64,000 nt of DNA, taken from positions 1-64,000 of IMG/VR virus record IMGVR_UViG_3300025711_000007, one strand, 5' to 3'. Below, piece by piece: positions 31,152 through 39,819 of this stretch (position 1 is the stretch's first letter; every line of letters begins with the position of its first letter). The notes beneath the pieces were generated by a model. That model was not told the DNA's origin and made no database searches. It saw only the letters and a program-made list of their open reading frames with translations. The stretch comes from a virus. The position numbers were made by a program, and so were the translations under genes.

Positions 31152-32552
31152 ATGATCTCGATGAAGGACTACGAGGGTTACCACGGCTTCGGGCAGCTCG
31201 CCCAAGTCGAGGTTGACGAGCTGAGCAAGGCGCTCAGCTCTGGTTACCAGAATCCGCCCGTCTCCGGCTCCAACGCGCTGCGCGTCGAGTCGCTGGAGCA
31301 GACGCTGCGGATCCTGACGTTCACGCAGGCGCACGTCCAGTTCTGGCGGGACATCCCGAAGCTGCCCGCCTTCTCGACGGTCGAGGAGTACAACGTCCAG
31401 ACGTCGTACGGCTCGGAGGGTGGCATGTTCACCCGCGCCGGCGAGCTGCCGCAGGTCCAGGACGCGTCGTACGAGCGCCGCACGGCGCTCGTGAAGTACG
31501 TGACCACGCAGCGCGAGGTCGACCACCCGACGACGCTCGTCCGGCCCGCCCACGGCAACGTGGTCGCGCAGGAGACCCAGAACGGCGGCGTCTGGATCCT
31601 GGAGCGCGTCGAGCGCGCCCTGTACACGGGCCGCAGCGACGTCATCACCGAGGCGTGGGACGGTCTCGACCAGCAGATCCGCAGCGACCCGAGCGCGGCG
31701 AACGTGGCGATCATCGACCTCCGCGGCGGCATCTTGACGGAGGACAACGTCGAGGACGCCACCAACCGCGTCATCGAGAACTACGGCGTGCCGACCGACC
31801 TCTACGCCGCGCCGAAGGCGCTGTCGTCGATGGTCAAGCAGTTCTACCCGCGCGAGCGGTTCAACATGCCCGCGCCGGTCGACGGCGTCGTCGGCATGTC
31901 GGTCAACCGGATCCGCACGCAGGCGGGCCTGATCAACCTGAAGGGCAACATCTTCCTCCGCTCGGGGAAGAACAACTCGGTGAAGAACGCGCCCGCCGCG
32001 GCCAACTCGGTGCGGGCCCCGGTGGTGCCGAGCGCCTCGGCCGCGAACACCGCCGGCCCGATCGCCGCGTCGCTGTTCGGGGCCGGAGACGTCGGCACGT
32101 GGCGCTACCGCGTCACCGCGGTCAACCGCTTCGGCGAGTCCGCCGCCAGCACCGTGACGACCGCGGCGATCGCCGCCGCGCTCGACGAGATCACGGTGAC
32201 GATCACCAACAACGCCGACAGCAGCGACCCGACGACCGGGTACAACATCTACCGCTGCCCGACGGTGGGCGGCGGGGTGGGCACCGAGCAGTACCTGACC
32301 CAGGTGCCGCGCGTCGCCGGCGCGGCGACGACGGCGTTCGTCGACGCGAACCGCTTCCTGCCGAACACGAGCCGCGCCTACCTCAAGCAGATGAACCTGC
32401 AGGCGATCTCGTTCCGCCAGCTGGCGCCGATGATGAAGATCCCGCTGGCGACCATCGCGCTCAGCATCCGGTGGGCGATGCTCCTGTACGGGATGCCGAT
32501 CGTCTACGCGACGCGCAAGTTTACGATCTTCGACAACGTCGGCGACGAGTAG
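31152..32552 (+). CDS. Major capsid protein with Ig/FN3-like insertion
   Basis: 466 aa. Forms the head shell. Position after protease and scaffold-like genes, and stretches such as QTLRILTFTQAHVQFWRDI, SYERRTALVKYVTTQREVD and LAPMMKIPLATIALSIRWA, fit a tailed-phage capsid protein. Residues about 315-400 (GTWRYRVTAVNRFGESAAST ... TTGYNIYRC) are an Ig/fibronectin-III-like insertion, as in surface-displayed capsid domains. ATG 31152 preceded by a weak GGGAGG. Confidence 0.8.
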   Translation: MISMKDYEGYHGFGQLAQVEVDELSKALSSGYQNPPVSGSNALRVESLEQTLRILTFTQAHVQFWRDIPKLPAFSTVEEYNVQTSYGSEGGMFTRAGELPQVQDASYERRTALVKYVTTQREVDHPTTLVRPAHGNVVAQETQNGGVWILERVERALYTGRSDVITEAWDGLDQQIRSDPSAANVAIIDLRGGILTEDNVEDATNRVIENYGVPTDLYAAPKALSSMVKQFYPRERFNMPAPVDGVVGMSVNRIRTQAGLINLKGNIFLRSGKNNSVKNAPAAANSVRAPVVPSASAANTAGPIAASLFGAGDVGTWRYRVTAVNRFGESAASTVTTAAIAAALDEITVTITNNADSSDPTTGYNIYRCPTVGGGVGTEQYLTQVPRVAGAATTAFVDANRFLPNTSRAYLKQMNLQAISFRQLAPMMKIPLATIALSIRWAMLLYGMPIVYATRKFTIFDNVGDE

Positions 32553-32588
32553 TATCATCGTCTGCGATGGTGATCGCAGACGATGATA
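32553..32588 (+). promoter_or_regulatory. Perfect 16-bp hairpin enclosing a start codon
   Basis: TATCATCGTCTGCGAT (32553-32568) and ATCGCAGACGATGATA (32573-32588) form a perfect stem with loop GGTG. ATG 32567 straddles stem and loop. TATCAT at the left end could be a -10 box 8 nt before the ATG. No T-run, so not a classic terminator. It could be an operator, an RNA processing site, or a translation switch just after the capsid gene. Confidence 0.6.
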
Positions 32589-33082
32589 AAGATGATAAGC
32601 CGGTGACGTTGTTGGTCCGTCAGTTGACCGACCGGATCCGCCGGCGCGGGTCCGACCAGCTGGTCAACTTGCCGATCGTGGACGGGATCGACATCGGCGA
32701 CGTGTACCCCGTCTGCGACGTCCTCCCGCAGGACCCGACCGACGAGCAGTTCGACGACCTCGCCGTCCGGGCGTCCTCCTTCATGGAGGACGTCCACCGG
32801 CTGCACGTCGAGCAGCGGGCGGCGCGCGGCGACTCGATCGCGGCGGCGTGCGTGCCTCTCAGCATACCCATCTTCCACCGAGGACGTCTCCGGGAGGCCA
32901 AGGCGGCGGACGCGGCGCCGCAGCAGATGGCGAGCATCAAGGAGCGGGAGACGCTCTGCATATTCCACTTGCGCGTCCCGCTGTGGCGCGGGTACACGTG
33001 GGCCGGGCAGGCCGCGGCGATCGACGTCGTCGCTCGCCGGCACGGTCTCCGCTGCGTTGACCAGGGCCGCATCCCCGAGTAG
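32567..33082 (+). CDS. Head-module protein, unknown function
   Basis: 171 aa. Starts MVIADDDKDDKPVTLLVRQL inside the hairpin. Alpha/beta, with LSIPIFHRGRLREAKAADAA and RETLCIFHLRVPLWRGYTWA. Unrecognised. Location after the capsid gene suggests a head-completion or decoration-related role. Confidence 0.55.
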   Translation: MVIADDDKDDKPVTLLVRQLTDRIRRRGSDQLVNLPIVDGIDIGDVYPVCDVLPQDPTDEQFDDLAVRASSFMEDVHRLHVEQRAARGDSIAAACVPLSIPIFHRGRLREAKAADAAPQQMASIKERETLCIFHLRVPLWRGYTWAGQAAAIDVVARRHGLRCVDQGRIPE

Positions 33083-33105
33083 CCGGGCGCGCCCGCATTC
33101 GGCAG

Positions 33106-33142
33106 TTGACCGGGCCCCCGGGACCGGCCGATCATCGCGGGC
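33106..33142 (+). promoter_or_regulatory. Leaderless promoter
   Basis: -35 TTGACC (33106-33111), 18-nt spacer, -10 GATCAT (33130-33135), 7 nt to ATG 33143. Confidence 0.6.
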
Positions 33143-33583
33143 ATGCCGCTCGCCAACGCCGCGATGGTCGACATCCTCAAGCTGCTGCTCAACAACACGA
33201 CGTGGGCCGGGATCGGCGACACCACCGGGATCGTCGGGTCCGGCGCGGCGGGGTCGCTGTTCCTGAGCCTGCACACGTCGACGCCCGGCGCGGCCGGGGA
33301 CCAGACCACGAACGAGATCAGTTACACCGGGTACGCGCGCGTCGCGGTGGCGCGGACGTCCGGCGGCTGGGTCGCCACGTCCAACCCGGCGACGCTGGCG
33401 GCGACCGTGAGCTGGCCGCAGATGACCGCCGGCACCGGCGGCACGGCGACGTTCGTCGGGCTCGGCAAGTCGTCGAGCGGGGCCGGCGAGCTGATAGCGT
33501 TCGGGGCGATCTCCCCGACCATCCCGGTGAGCAACGGCGTCACGCCGCAGCTCACCACGGCGACCACGTTCACCCTGTCCTGA
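33143..33583 (+). CDS. Virion protein of the tail-fibre/decoration type
   Basis: 146 aa. The opening LANAAMVDILKLLLNNTTWA followed by SLFLSLHTSTPGAAGDQTTN and YTGYARVAVAR is a pattern of phage proteins annotated as head or tail fibre. It ends TPQLTTATTFTLS. All-beta. Leaderless start set by the promoter. Confidence 0.65.
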   Translation: MPLANAAMVDILKLLLNNTTWAGIGDTTGIVGSGAAGSLFLSLHTSTPGAAGDQTTNEISYTGYARVAVARTSGGWVATSNPATLAATVSWPQMTAGTGGTATFVGLGKSSSGAGELIAFGAISPTIPVSNGVTPQLTTATTFTLS

Positions 33584-33595
33584 AGGAGGATTTTC

Positions 33596-33928
33596 GTGGC
33601 GATATTCATCGACCAGATGGTGGTCCACGTCGTCGGGTCCGGCGACGACACCCGCCCGCCGGGGATCACCGGGGACTCGTGGTGTCACGCGGTGTCCACC
33701 ACGGACCTCCTCGAGCTGGAGCTGTTCTTGACCACCAACGCGGCCACGATCCTGTGCCCGCCGACCAACATCAGGACCCCGCTGCTCGGCAGCCGGCAGA
33801 CCTACGTCGGCCTCAACCAGGTGCAGCTCGCCGCGGCGATCGCCGCCGGTGCGTCGCCGCGGCGCCAGATCACGACCGCGACCTCCGGGTTCGACTCCCC
33901 GGGGACCACCCCGTACTACGAGCCGTGA
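33596..33928 (+). CDS. Hypothetical virion protein
   Basis: 110 aa, GTG with AAGGAGG upstream. AIFIDQMVVHVVGSGDDTRP at the start and Ala/Gly-rich end. Unrecognised. Lies in the decoration/fibre group between 33143 and 35042. Confidence 0.5.
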   Translation: MAIFIDQMVVHVVGSGDDTRPPGITGDSWCHAVSTTDLLELELFLTTNAATILCPPTNIRTPLLGSRQTYVGLNQVQLAAAIAAGASPRRQITTATSGFDSPGTTPYYEP

Positions 33929-33931
33929 GCG

Positions 33932-34558
33932 GTGGCGTCCGCGTCGTCGACGTTCACCGGCACGGAGAACCCGCTCAGCGAGGGCGGGGCCTGGGCCACG
34001 CCGTCCGCCTTCTGGGGCTCCCTGCGCAAGGCCAACGGGGCCGGCGTCGCGGCGGTGAACACCGAGAGCGGGATGCGGTACGTCGCGGCGACGTTCACCG
34101 CTAACCAGTTCTCGCAGATCGTGCTCGCGTCGGTGCCGGCCGGCGCGCAGCTCTACTTCCAGTACGTCAACGTCCGGATGAACGCGACGGCCGGTCTGTA
34201 CCAGGTCGCGACGTCGTCCGAGACCGGGCCGAACATCCTGCAGCTGTACGTCGTGTCGGACGCCGGCGCGTTCACGCAGATCGGGGCGGACATCACGACG
34301 CCGTCGAACCTGGCCGCCGGCAACGTGGTCCGGCTCGAGGTGGTCGGCACGACGCTGACGGTCAAGGTCGACCAGGGGAGCGGGTTGACCACGCTGCGCA
34401 CCGCGACGGACTCGACGTTCTCGACCGGGCAGCCTGGGCTCGGAGGGTGGGCGCAGTCCGGATCCGACGTCCTGTTCACCACGAGCTGGTCGGCCGGCGA
34501 CGTCGGCGGGCCTCCGCCGTTCACGGGCCGGACGCCGAGCTACATGTTCTCCATCTGA
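33932..34558 (+). CDS. Concanavalin-like beta-sandwich virion protein
   Basis: 208 aa, GTG start. The series of strands (GMRYVAATFTANQFSQIVLA, NILQLYVVSDAGAFTQIG, NVVRLEVVGTTLTVKVDQG, PGLGGWAQSG) is the repeating pattern of LamG/concanavalin-type carbohydrate-binding domains in phage fibres. Binding a surface sugar is inferred. Confidence 0.6.
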   Translation: MASASSTFTGTENPLSEGGAWATPSAFWGSLRKANGAGVAAVNTESGMRYVAATFTANQFSQIVLASVPAGAQLYFQYVNVRMNATAGLYQVATSSETGPNILQLYVVSDAGAFTQIGADITTPSNLAAGNVVRLEVVGTTLTVKVDQGSGLTTLRTATDSTFSTGQPGLGGWAQSGSDVLFTTSWSAGDVGGPPPFTGRTPSYMFSI

Positions 34559-34571
34559 AGGAGGGTGCGCG

Positions 34572-35042
34572 ATGCCTCGCTGCTACACCGTTAACCTGAC
34601 GCCGACCTCGATCTCAGCCGCGACGGTCGACCTGATCGCGGTGCGCGCCGGGACCGACGTCCCGATCAAGGTCCGCGCGCTCCGCGTCTGGCAGACCAGC
34701 GACTTCGGGGACGCGCAGGACGAGGTCGTCACCCTCCAGCTCGTCCGCGGCAACACGACCGCCGGGTCCGGCGCGACCCCCCCGACGCCGGTGCCGAAGG
34801 ACAAGAAGGACGCGGCGGCGAGCTTCACCGCGCGCACCGCTGACTCGACCGCGGCGAGCGCCGGCACGACGGACGTCCCGTACACCACCGGGTGGAACGT
34901 GCGCGCGCCGTTCGAGATGATATTCCCCGACGAGATGATGGCGCGCGGCGACCAGGCCGGCGGGTTCATCGTGCTCCGGCTCGGGGCGGCGCCGACCGAC
35001 GCGCTGGTGATCGGCGCGTCGATGGACGTCATCGAGGGCTGA
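34572..35042 (+). CDS. Beta-rich virion protein
   Basis: 156 aa. AAGGAGG lies 8 nt before ATG. Strands VDLIAVRAGTDVPIKVRALR and FIVLRLGAAPTDALVIGASM. Unrecognised. Part of the decoration/fibre group. Confidence 0.5.
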   Translation: MPRCYTVNLTPTSISAATVDLIAVRAGTDVPIKVRALRVWQTSDFGDAQDEVVTLQLVRGNTTAGSGATPPTPVPKDKKDAAASFTARTADSTAASAGTTDVPYTTGWNVRAPFEMIFPDEMMARGDQAGGFIVLRLGAAPTDALVIGASMDVIEG

Positions 35043-35049
35043 CCCTGTC

Positions 35050-38000
35050 GTGTCCTTTTTCTCCCCGCCGCCTCTGCCGCCGCGACGCCGGCCTGGTCCG
35101 CCGCTCGGTGTCCAGAGCTCGGTGGACGGGGTCGGCGCGATCACCGGGTCTGGCGACCTGGCCGGCGCGTCGGCGCCGCCCGGCGCTGGCGCGCTGACCG
35201 GCTCCGGGACCCTGGCCGGCGCCGGCGCGGCGCTGGCCGCCGGGGCGGGCGCCCTGACCGGGTCCGGCACGCTGGCGGGAGCTGCCGCCACGTTCCCGCT
35301 GTCGGTGTCCGCCAACGGGCGCTACCTTGTGCAGGCCAACGGGACGCCGTTCCTGATCTGCGCCGACGCGACGTGGTCGATCTTCGTCGACATCCCGCTC
35401 GCCGGGCTCAGTTCGTTCCTCGGGACGATCGCCGCCCAGGGGTTCAACGCGGTCTCCGGCAACGCGATCGAGCACCACTTCTCCGTCGTCAAGCCACCCA
35501 AGGAGCGCGGCGGCCTCCTGCCGTTCACGCAGCGGATGGACGGGACGTCGTACACGGGGTCCCCGAACGGGACGACCGGGGCGTCCGGCACCCAGGGCCA
35601 GTTCGCTAGCGACAACTATAGCAACATAAGCAACCAGGCTCCGGACTGCACGTTCGTCAACAACAGCTACTGGGTGGTGCTGGAGACGATCCTCGACGCA
35701 TGCCTCGCGAACGGGTTGCTCGTGTTCGTGTGGCCCGGGTACCTCGGGTTCAACGCCGGCGACGAGGGCTGGGCCGGCGAGATGGTGGCGTGGGACGCGG
35801 TCACCGGGGCTGGCGGCTTCACCGGGCAGCCGTTCGCCGACCCGACCAAGACGAAGATGTGGAACTACGGCGCGTGGCTCGCCGCGCGCTGGAAGAACTA
35901 CGGCAACATCATCTGGGTGATGGGCGGGGACTACGGGTCCGGGACGCACCCGCTCACGGGCCCGCAGTCGGCGGCGGCGAGCAACCTGATGGCGGGGATG
36001 AAGTCGGTGGCGGGGCAGCAGTCGCTGCTGTTCACGGGTCACTGGGACCGTTCGTCGCTGTCGACGGACACGGCGTTGGCCGCCGGGTCGTTCGACGTCA
36101 ACGGGTGCTACTCCGACGACGCGACCGCCGAGCTCGCGCGGCGTGGGTACGCCGCGTCGCCGACCAAGCCCGTCGTCGGGCTCGAGGCGTACTACGAGGA
36201 CAGCGCGGTCGGCGGCAGCGCGCCGTGGAGGAAGTACCTCTACTGGCAGTTCGTCGGCGGGATCGCGGGCGGCTTCTTCGGTAACGAGCAGCTGTGGAGG
36301 TTCGACGACGGAACCCCGGGCACCGACTACACCACGCTGCTCTCGACCCAGTCGACGAACGACGCCGTGCGGCAGTTCTCGCTGTGGCGGACGCTGCCGT
36401 GGCACCGGCTGAAGCCGTCCGGGCTCGGAGGCATGGGCACGCTGATCACCGCGGGTGGAGGCACGGCGAGTCCGCAGTCGACCGACTACGTCGCGGCGGC
36501 GGCGACGTCGGAGGGTGACCTGCTGGTCGCCTACGTCCCGCCAGCGCACACGGGGACGATCACGGTGAGCATGACCGTGATGGCAGCGTCCGCGCGGGCT
36601 CGCTGGTTCGACCCGACCAACGGGACCTTCACGCAGATCGGCGTGGTCGCCAACACGGGGACCCACGTCTTCACCCTCCCAGGGACCAACAGCGCCGGCG
36701 ACGCCGACTTCCTGCTCGTGCTCGACACGCCGGCCGGCGCGCTGACCGGCTCCGGGACCCTGGCCGGCGCCGGCGCGGCGCTGGCCGCCGGGGCGGGCGC
36801 CCTGACCGGGTCCGGCACGCTCGCCGGGGTTGGCGCCGCCTCGGCTGCTGGGTCTGGGACCCTAGCCGGGTCCGGCACGATCGCCGGGGTCGGGGCTGCC
36901 TCGGCCGCCGGCGTCGGCAGTGTCACCGGGTCCGGAGACCTCGCGGGGACCGGAGCCACCGTGATCCCGGGGTCCTCCGCGCTCGCCGGCTCCGGCACGA
37001 TTGCTGGAGTCGGCGCCGAGCTCGCGGCCGGCGCTGGCGCGCTGACCGGATCGGGCACGATCGCCGGGGCCGGCGCGTTCGTGCTGCCGGGAGCCGGGGC
37101 CGGCAACCTGACCGGCTCCGGGACCCTGGCCGGCGCCGGCGCGGCGCTGGCCGCCGGGGCGGGCGCCCTGACCGGGTCCGGCACGCTCGCCGGGGTCGGG
37201 GCGGCGCTCGTCGCCGGCGCGGGCGCGCTGACCGGATCGGGGACGCTCGCCGGGGTCGCGGCCACGACCGCGCCCGGAGCGGGCGTGATCACCGGGTCCG
37301 GAGACCTGGCCGGCGCCGCCGTCGTGCCCGCGGCGGGGTCCATCGTCGGCTCCGGCACGATCGCGGGCGTTAGCACCAGCACCCCTGCTCCCGAGGTACA
37401 AACGAACATGCCGCCAGCTCCGGTGACCCCGTCGAACCAGCCGGCTGCGTCGGCGGTCATCAGGCAGACGTCGTCGCGGTTCAGCTCGGTGTTGTCCCTC
37501 GACGACCTGACGCCGAGGTACCTGCAGGACAACTACCTCACCGGGTTCACCATCACCGGGTCCGACGGCCAGCCGCTCCCGCCGAAGTTCTATGAGGACA
37601 AGATAGCCGACGCCATAGCGAAGCTGGAGAGCGTGACGCACATCGACGTCTTGGAACGAGACGTCACCGGAGAGAAGCACGACTACCACACGAACGACTA
37701 CCTCAACTACGCGTACCTGCAGCTGTTCCGCACCCCCTGCCAGTCCATCAGCCAGGTCCGCGCGGTGTACCCGACGGGGCAGGTGATCCAGGTGTTCCCG
37801 TCCGAGTGGGTGCGCGTCTACGTCGAGCACAGCCAGATCCACCTCGTCCCGACCTCCGGCTCCCTCGCCCAGGTGATGCTCGGCGGCGGCAACGGGTACC
37901 TGCCGTTCATCTTCGCCGGCCTGTCGTACCTGCCGAACCTGTGGGAGGTCGACTACGTCTCCGGGTTCCGTGTGGACGGGGTCCCGCGGGAGGTCGTGAG

Positions 38001-38268
38001 CGCCGTCTGCAAGCTCGCCGCGATCGAGGTGCTGACCATCGCGAGCGACCTCGTCGGGCCGCTCGGCATCGCGTCTACCAGCCTCGGCATCGACGGCATG
38101 TCGCAGTCGATCGCCCGGCAGCTGCCGGCCTTCAAGGCGCGGATCGACCAGTACCGGGTCGACCTCGGCATCCCGGGCCCGGCGCTCGGGGTCGACCCGA
38201 AGTACACCACCGGAGAGATCGGGCAGCTCCGCCGCACCTACCTCGGCATGGTAGCGGTGAGCGTCTAG
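35050..38268 (+). CDS. DUF4038 glycosidase - repeat - head-tail connector fusion
   Basis: 1072 aa, GTG start. Order: Pro/Gly start with GALTGSGTLAGAGAALAAGA repeats (about 20-80). DUF4038 (apiosidase-like) TIM-barrel glycoside hydrolase (about 82-475; PFLICADATWSIFVDIPL, LLVFVWPGYLG, GNIIWVMGGDYG). A collagen-binding-2-like domain (about 480-560). About 12 more TGSGTLAG/TGSGTIAG repeats (about 560-775). A C-terminal connector domain (787-1072; LTPRYLQDNYLTGFTITGSD, WEVDYVSGF). ATG 37408 with GAGGT upstream could make the connector alone. It joins a host-surface enzyme to a neck protein, which is unusual. Confidence 0.75.
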   Translation: MSFFSPPPLPPRRRPGPPLGVQSSVDGVGAITGSGDLAGASAPPGAGALTGSGTLAGAGAALAAGAGALTGSGTLAGAAATFPLSVSANGRYLVQANGTPFLICADATWSIFVDIPLAGLSSFLGTIAAQGFNAVSGNAIEHHFSVVKPPKERGGLLPFTQRMDGTSYTGSPNGTTGASGTQGQFASDNYSNISNQAPDCTFVNNSYWVVLETILDACLANGLLVFVWPGYLGFNAGDEGWAGEMVAWDAVTGAGGFTGQPFADPTKTKMWNYGAWLAARWKNYGNIIWVMGGDYGSGTHPLTGPQSAAASNLMAGMKSVAGQQSLLFTGHWDRSSLSTDTALAAGSFDVNGCYSDDATAELARRGYAASPTKPVVGLEAYYEDSAVGGSAPWRKYLYWQFVGGIAGGFFGNEQLWRFDDGTPGTDYTTLLSTQSTNDAVRQFSLWRTLPWHRLKPSGLGGMGTLITAGGGTASPQSTDYVAAAATSEGDLLVAYVPPAHTGTITVSMTVMAASARARWFDPTNGTFTQIGVVANTGTHVFTLPGTNSAGDADFLLVLDTPAGALTGSGTLAGAGAALAAGAGALTGSGTLAGVGAASAAGSGTLAGSGTIAGVGAASAAGVGSVTGSGDLAGTGATVIPGSSALAGSGTIAGVGAELAAGAGALTGSGTIAGAGAFVLPGAGAGNLTGSGTLAGAGAALAAGAGALTGSGTLAGVGAALVAGAGALTGSGTLAGVAATTAPGAGVITGSGDLAGAAVVPAAGSIVGSGTIAGVSTSTPAPEVQTNMPPAPVTPSNQPAASAVIRQTSSRFSSVLSLDDLTPRYLQDNYLTGFTITGSDGQPLPPKFYEDKIADAIAKLESVTHIDVLERDVTGEKHDYHTNDYLNYAYLQLFRTPCQSISQVRAVYPTGQVIQVFPSEWVRVYVEHSQIHLVPTSGSLAQVMLGGGNGYLPFIFAGLSYLPNLWEVDYVSGFRVDGVPREVVSAVCKLAAIEVLTIASDLVGPLGIASTSLGIDGMSQSIARQLPAFKARIDQYRVDLGIPGPALGVDPKYTTGEIGQLRRTYLGMVAVSV
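35194..35273 (+). repeat. 80-bp exact repeat, copy 1
   Basis: This 80-bp DNA segment is identical to 36742-36821 and 37108-37187. Each encodes two GALTGSGTLAG-type units. Exact identity in an otherwise diverged protein repeat suggests recent copying or gene conversion. Confidence 0.9.
36742..36821 (+). repeat. 80-bp exact repeat, copy 2
   Basis: Identical to 35194-35273. Opens the repeat block that follows the glycosidase domain. Confidence 0.9.
37108..37187 (+). repeat. 80-bp exact repeat, copy 3
   Basis: Identical to 35194-35273. Lies near the end of the repeat block, before the connector domain. Confidence 0.9.
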
Positions 38269-38270
38269 CG

Positions 38271-39083
38271 ATGGGCGGCGTGACCAAGGGCGGGGGCGTC
38301 GCTCGAGGGGGAGGGATTCGGATCTCCGTCCCGTCGCCGACAGGCGAGTGGAACCCGCAGTGGCAGGACAACGTCGTCGACTTCGACCGCGACCAGTTCA
38401 CCCGGTTCATCGCGGACAAGGGGTACGACGTGGTCTGGGAGAAGGCCGTGCTGTGCCCGAACGTGCCAGGCACCGGGTTGTCGCCGCGCGACCACGTGAT
38501 CGGGTGCCCGGTCTGCGGCGGTGGCGGGTTCATCTACGTCGACCCGCAGCCGACGAAGATGCTGATGCAGGGGATCCGGCTCAACCAGAGCTTCTTCGCG
38601 TACGGCCGCTGGGACGTCGGGAACATGCTCGTGACGGCAGAGCCGGAGTTCACCATGGACTACTTCGACAGGCTGACCCTGCAGAACGGCGTCGGGCGGT
38701 TCACGCAGCGCCTGGTCCGCCAGCCCGGGGTCGCGGCGGACAAGCTCAAGTACGCGCCGCTGTGCTTCCACCACGTCGCGTGGGTCGACCGATCCGGGAC
38801 GCTCGTCTCGTTCGCGGACGGTGTCGACTTCCGGACCTCGGCGGACGACTCGTCGGTCGAGTGGCTCGGTCCGGTTCAGCCCGACGCCGGCAGCTTCTAC
38901 ACCGTGTGCTACGACTACCGACCGCGGTACGTCGTCCTCGACCTCGTCCACCACCATCGCGACTCCACCATCGAGGGTCAGCACTACCAGTTCCCGGTGC
39001 AGGCGGTGGCGAAGCTCGACTACCTCACGCGGAACGAAGGTGCAGATGCGCGTCAAATTGTCGATAAGAATCCCTTCGAGTAG
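38271..39083 (+). CDS. Neck / head-completion protein
   Basis: 270 aa. HVIGCPVCGGGGFIYVDPQP near 80-100 gives a CPxCGGGG zinc-knuckle as in several myovirus neck proteins. The rest is beta-rich (LVSFADGVDFRTSADDSS). ATG 2 nt after the fusion gene. Overlaps the next gene by 38 nt. Confidence 0.65.
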   Translation: MGGVTKGGGVARGGGIRISVPSPTGEWNPQWQDNVVDFDRDQFTRFIADKGYDVVWEKAVLCPNVPGTGLSPRDHVIGCPVCGGGGFIYVDPQPTKMLMQGIRLNQSFFAYGRWDVGNMLVTAEPEFTMDYFDRLTLQNGVGRFTQRLVRQPGVAADKLKYAPLCFHHVAWVDRSGTLVSFADGVDFRTSADDSSVEWLGPVQPDAGSFYTVCYDYRPRYVVLDLVHHHRDSTIEGQHYQFPVQAVAKLDYLTRNEGADARQIVDKNPFE

Positions 39084-39819
39084 CAGAGGGTTCCTCGCGG
39101 ACAAGGTGTCGCGCGCGTACGCGCGCGCCGTAGTCGACGTGGCCGGACCGCGGATCGCGTCCCTCGTCCGCGACCGGGCGTCCGCGGCGGCGGACAAGCT
39201 GGCTATGGGCTTCGCGCCGCAGTACAAGGCGGCGCTCGCCGGCGCCGACGCCGTGGTCGTCACGGAGAAGGCGGTGACGATCACGGTCACTGACCCGATC
39301 GTGGTCGCGGCCGAGCGCGGCGCCCCGGCGTTCGACATGAAGGCGAAGCTGCTCTCGCGCGGGAAGCCGAGCAAAAGCGGCGGCGTCTACGTGGACGTCC
39401 CGATTCGCCACAAGCCCGGATCGGTCCCGCAGGCGATCCGCACGGCGGGCCGCCGGGCGGCCAGGAGCTCCGGTGGCGTCGGCCAGGTCAGGCTACCGGC
39501 GAGGACCGAAGGTAGGGTATTCACGCGCGCGCTCCACCGCGGTCCGGTCGCCCAGGCGATCGGGGTCGCGCCGAAGAAGCAGGAGGTCAAGCACAAGCGC
39601 GGTGTCCACGACGACCTCGTGCGCAGCGCGACCCGGAAGCGGGGAGGTGGGTTGGTGGTGCGGTATACGACCATACGCAGGATATCGTCGCGCAGCGCGG
39701 CGTCGTCGTGGTGGCACCCGGGGTTCAAGGCGCGCCACGTCCTCGACGAGGTGCTGCCGCGATCGCGCCGGGAGATCGCGGCGATCATCCGCGACGCGAT
39801 CGCGGCGAGGAGCGCGTGA
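39046..39819 (+). CDS. HK97-gp10-like tail-completion protein
   Basis: 257 aa, basic and helical. GSVPQAIRTAGRRAARSSGG and the C-terminal WWHPGFKARHVLDEVLPRSR with REIAAIIRDAIAARSA fit neck/tail-completion proteins of the gp10 type. Start ATG 39046 inside the previous gene, in another frame. Confidence 0.6.
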   Translation: MRVKLSIRIPSSSRGFLADKVSRAYARAVVDVAGPRIASLVRDRASAAADKLAMGFAPQYKAALAGADAVVVTEKAVTITVTDPIVVAAERGAPAFDMKAKLLSRGKPSKSGGVYVDVPIRHKPGSVPQAIRTAGRRAARSSGGVGQVRLPARTEGRVFTRALHRGPVAQAIGVAPKKQEVKHKRGVHDDLVRSATRKRGGGLVVRYTTIRRISSRSAASSWWHPGFKARHVLDEVLPRSRREIAAIIRDAIAARSA

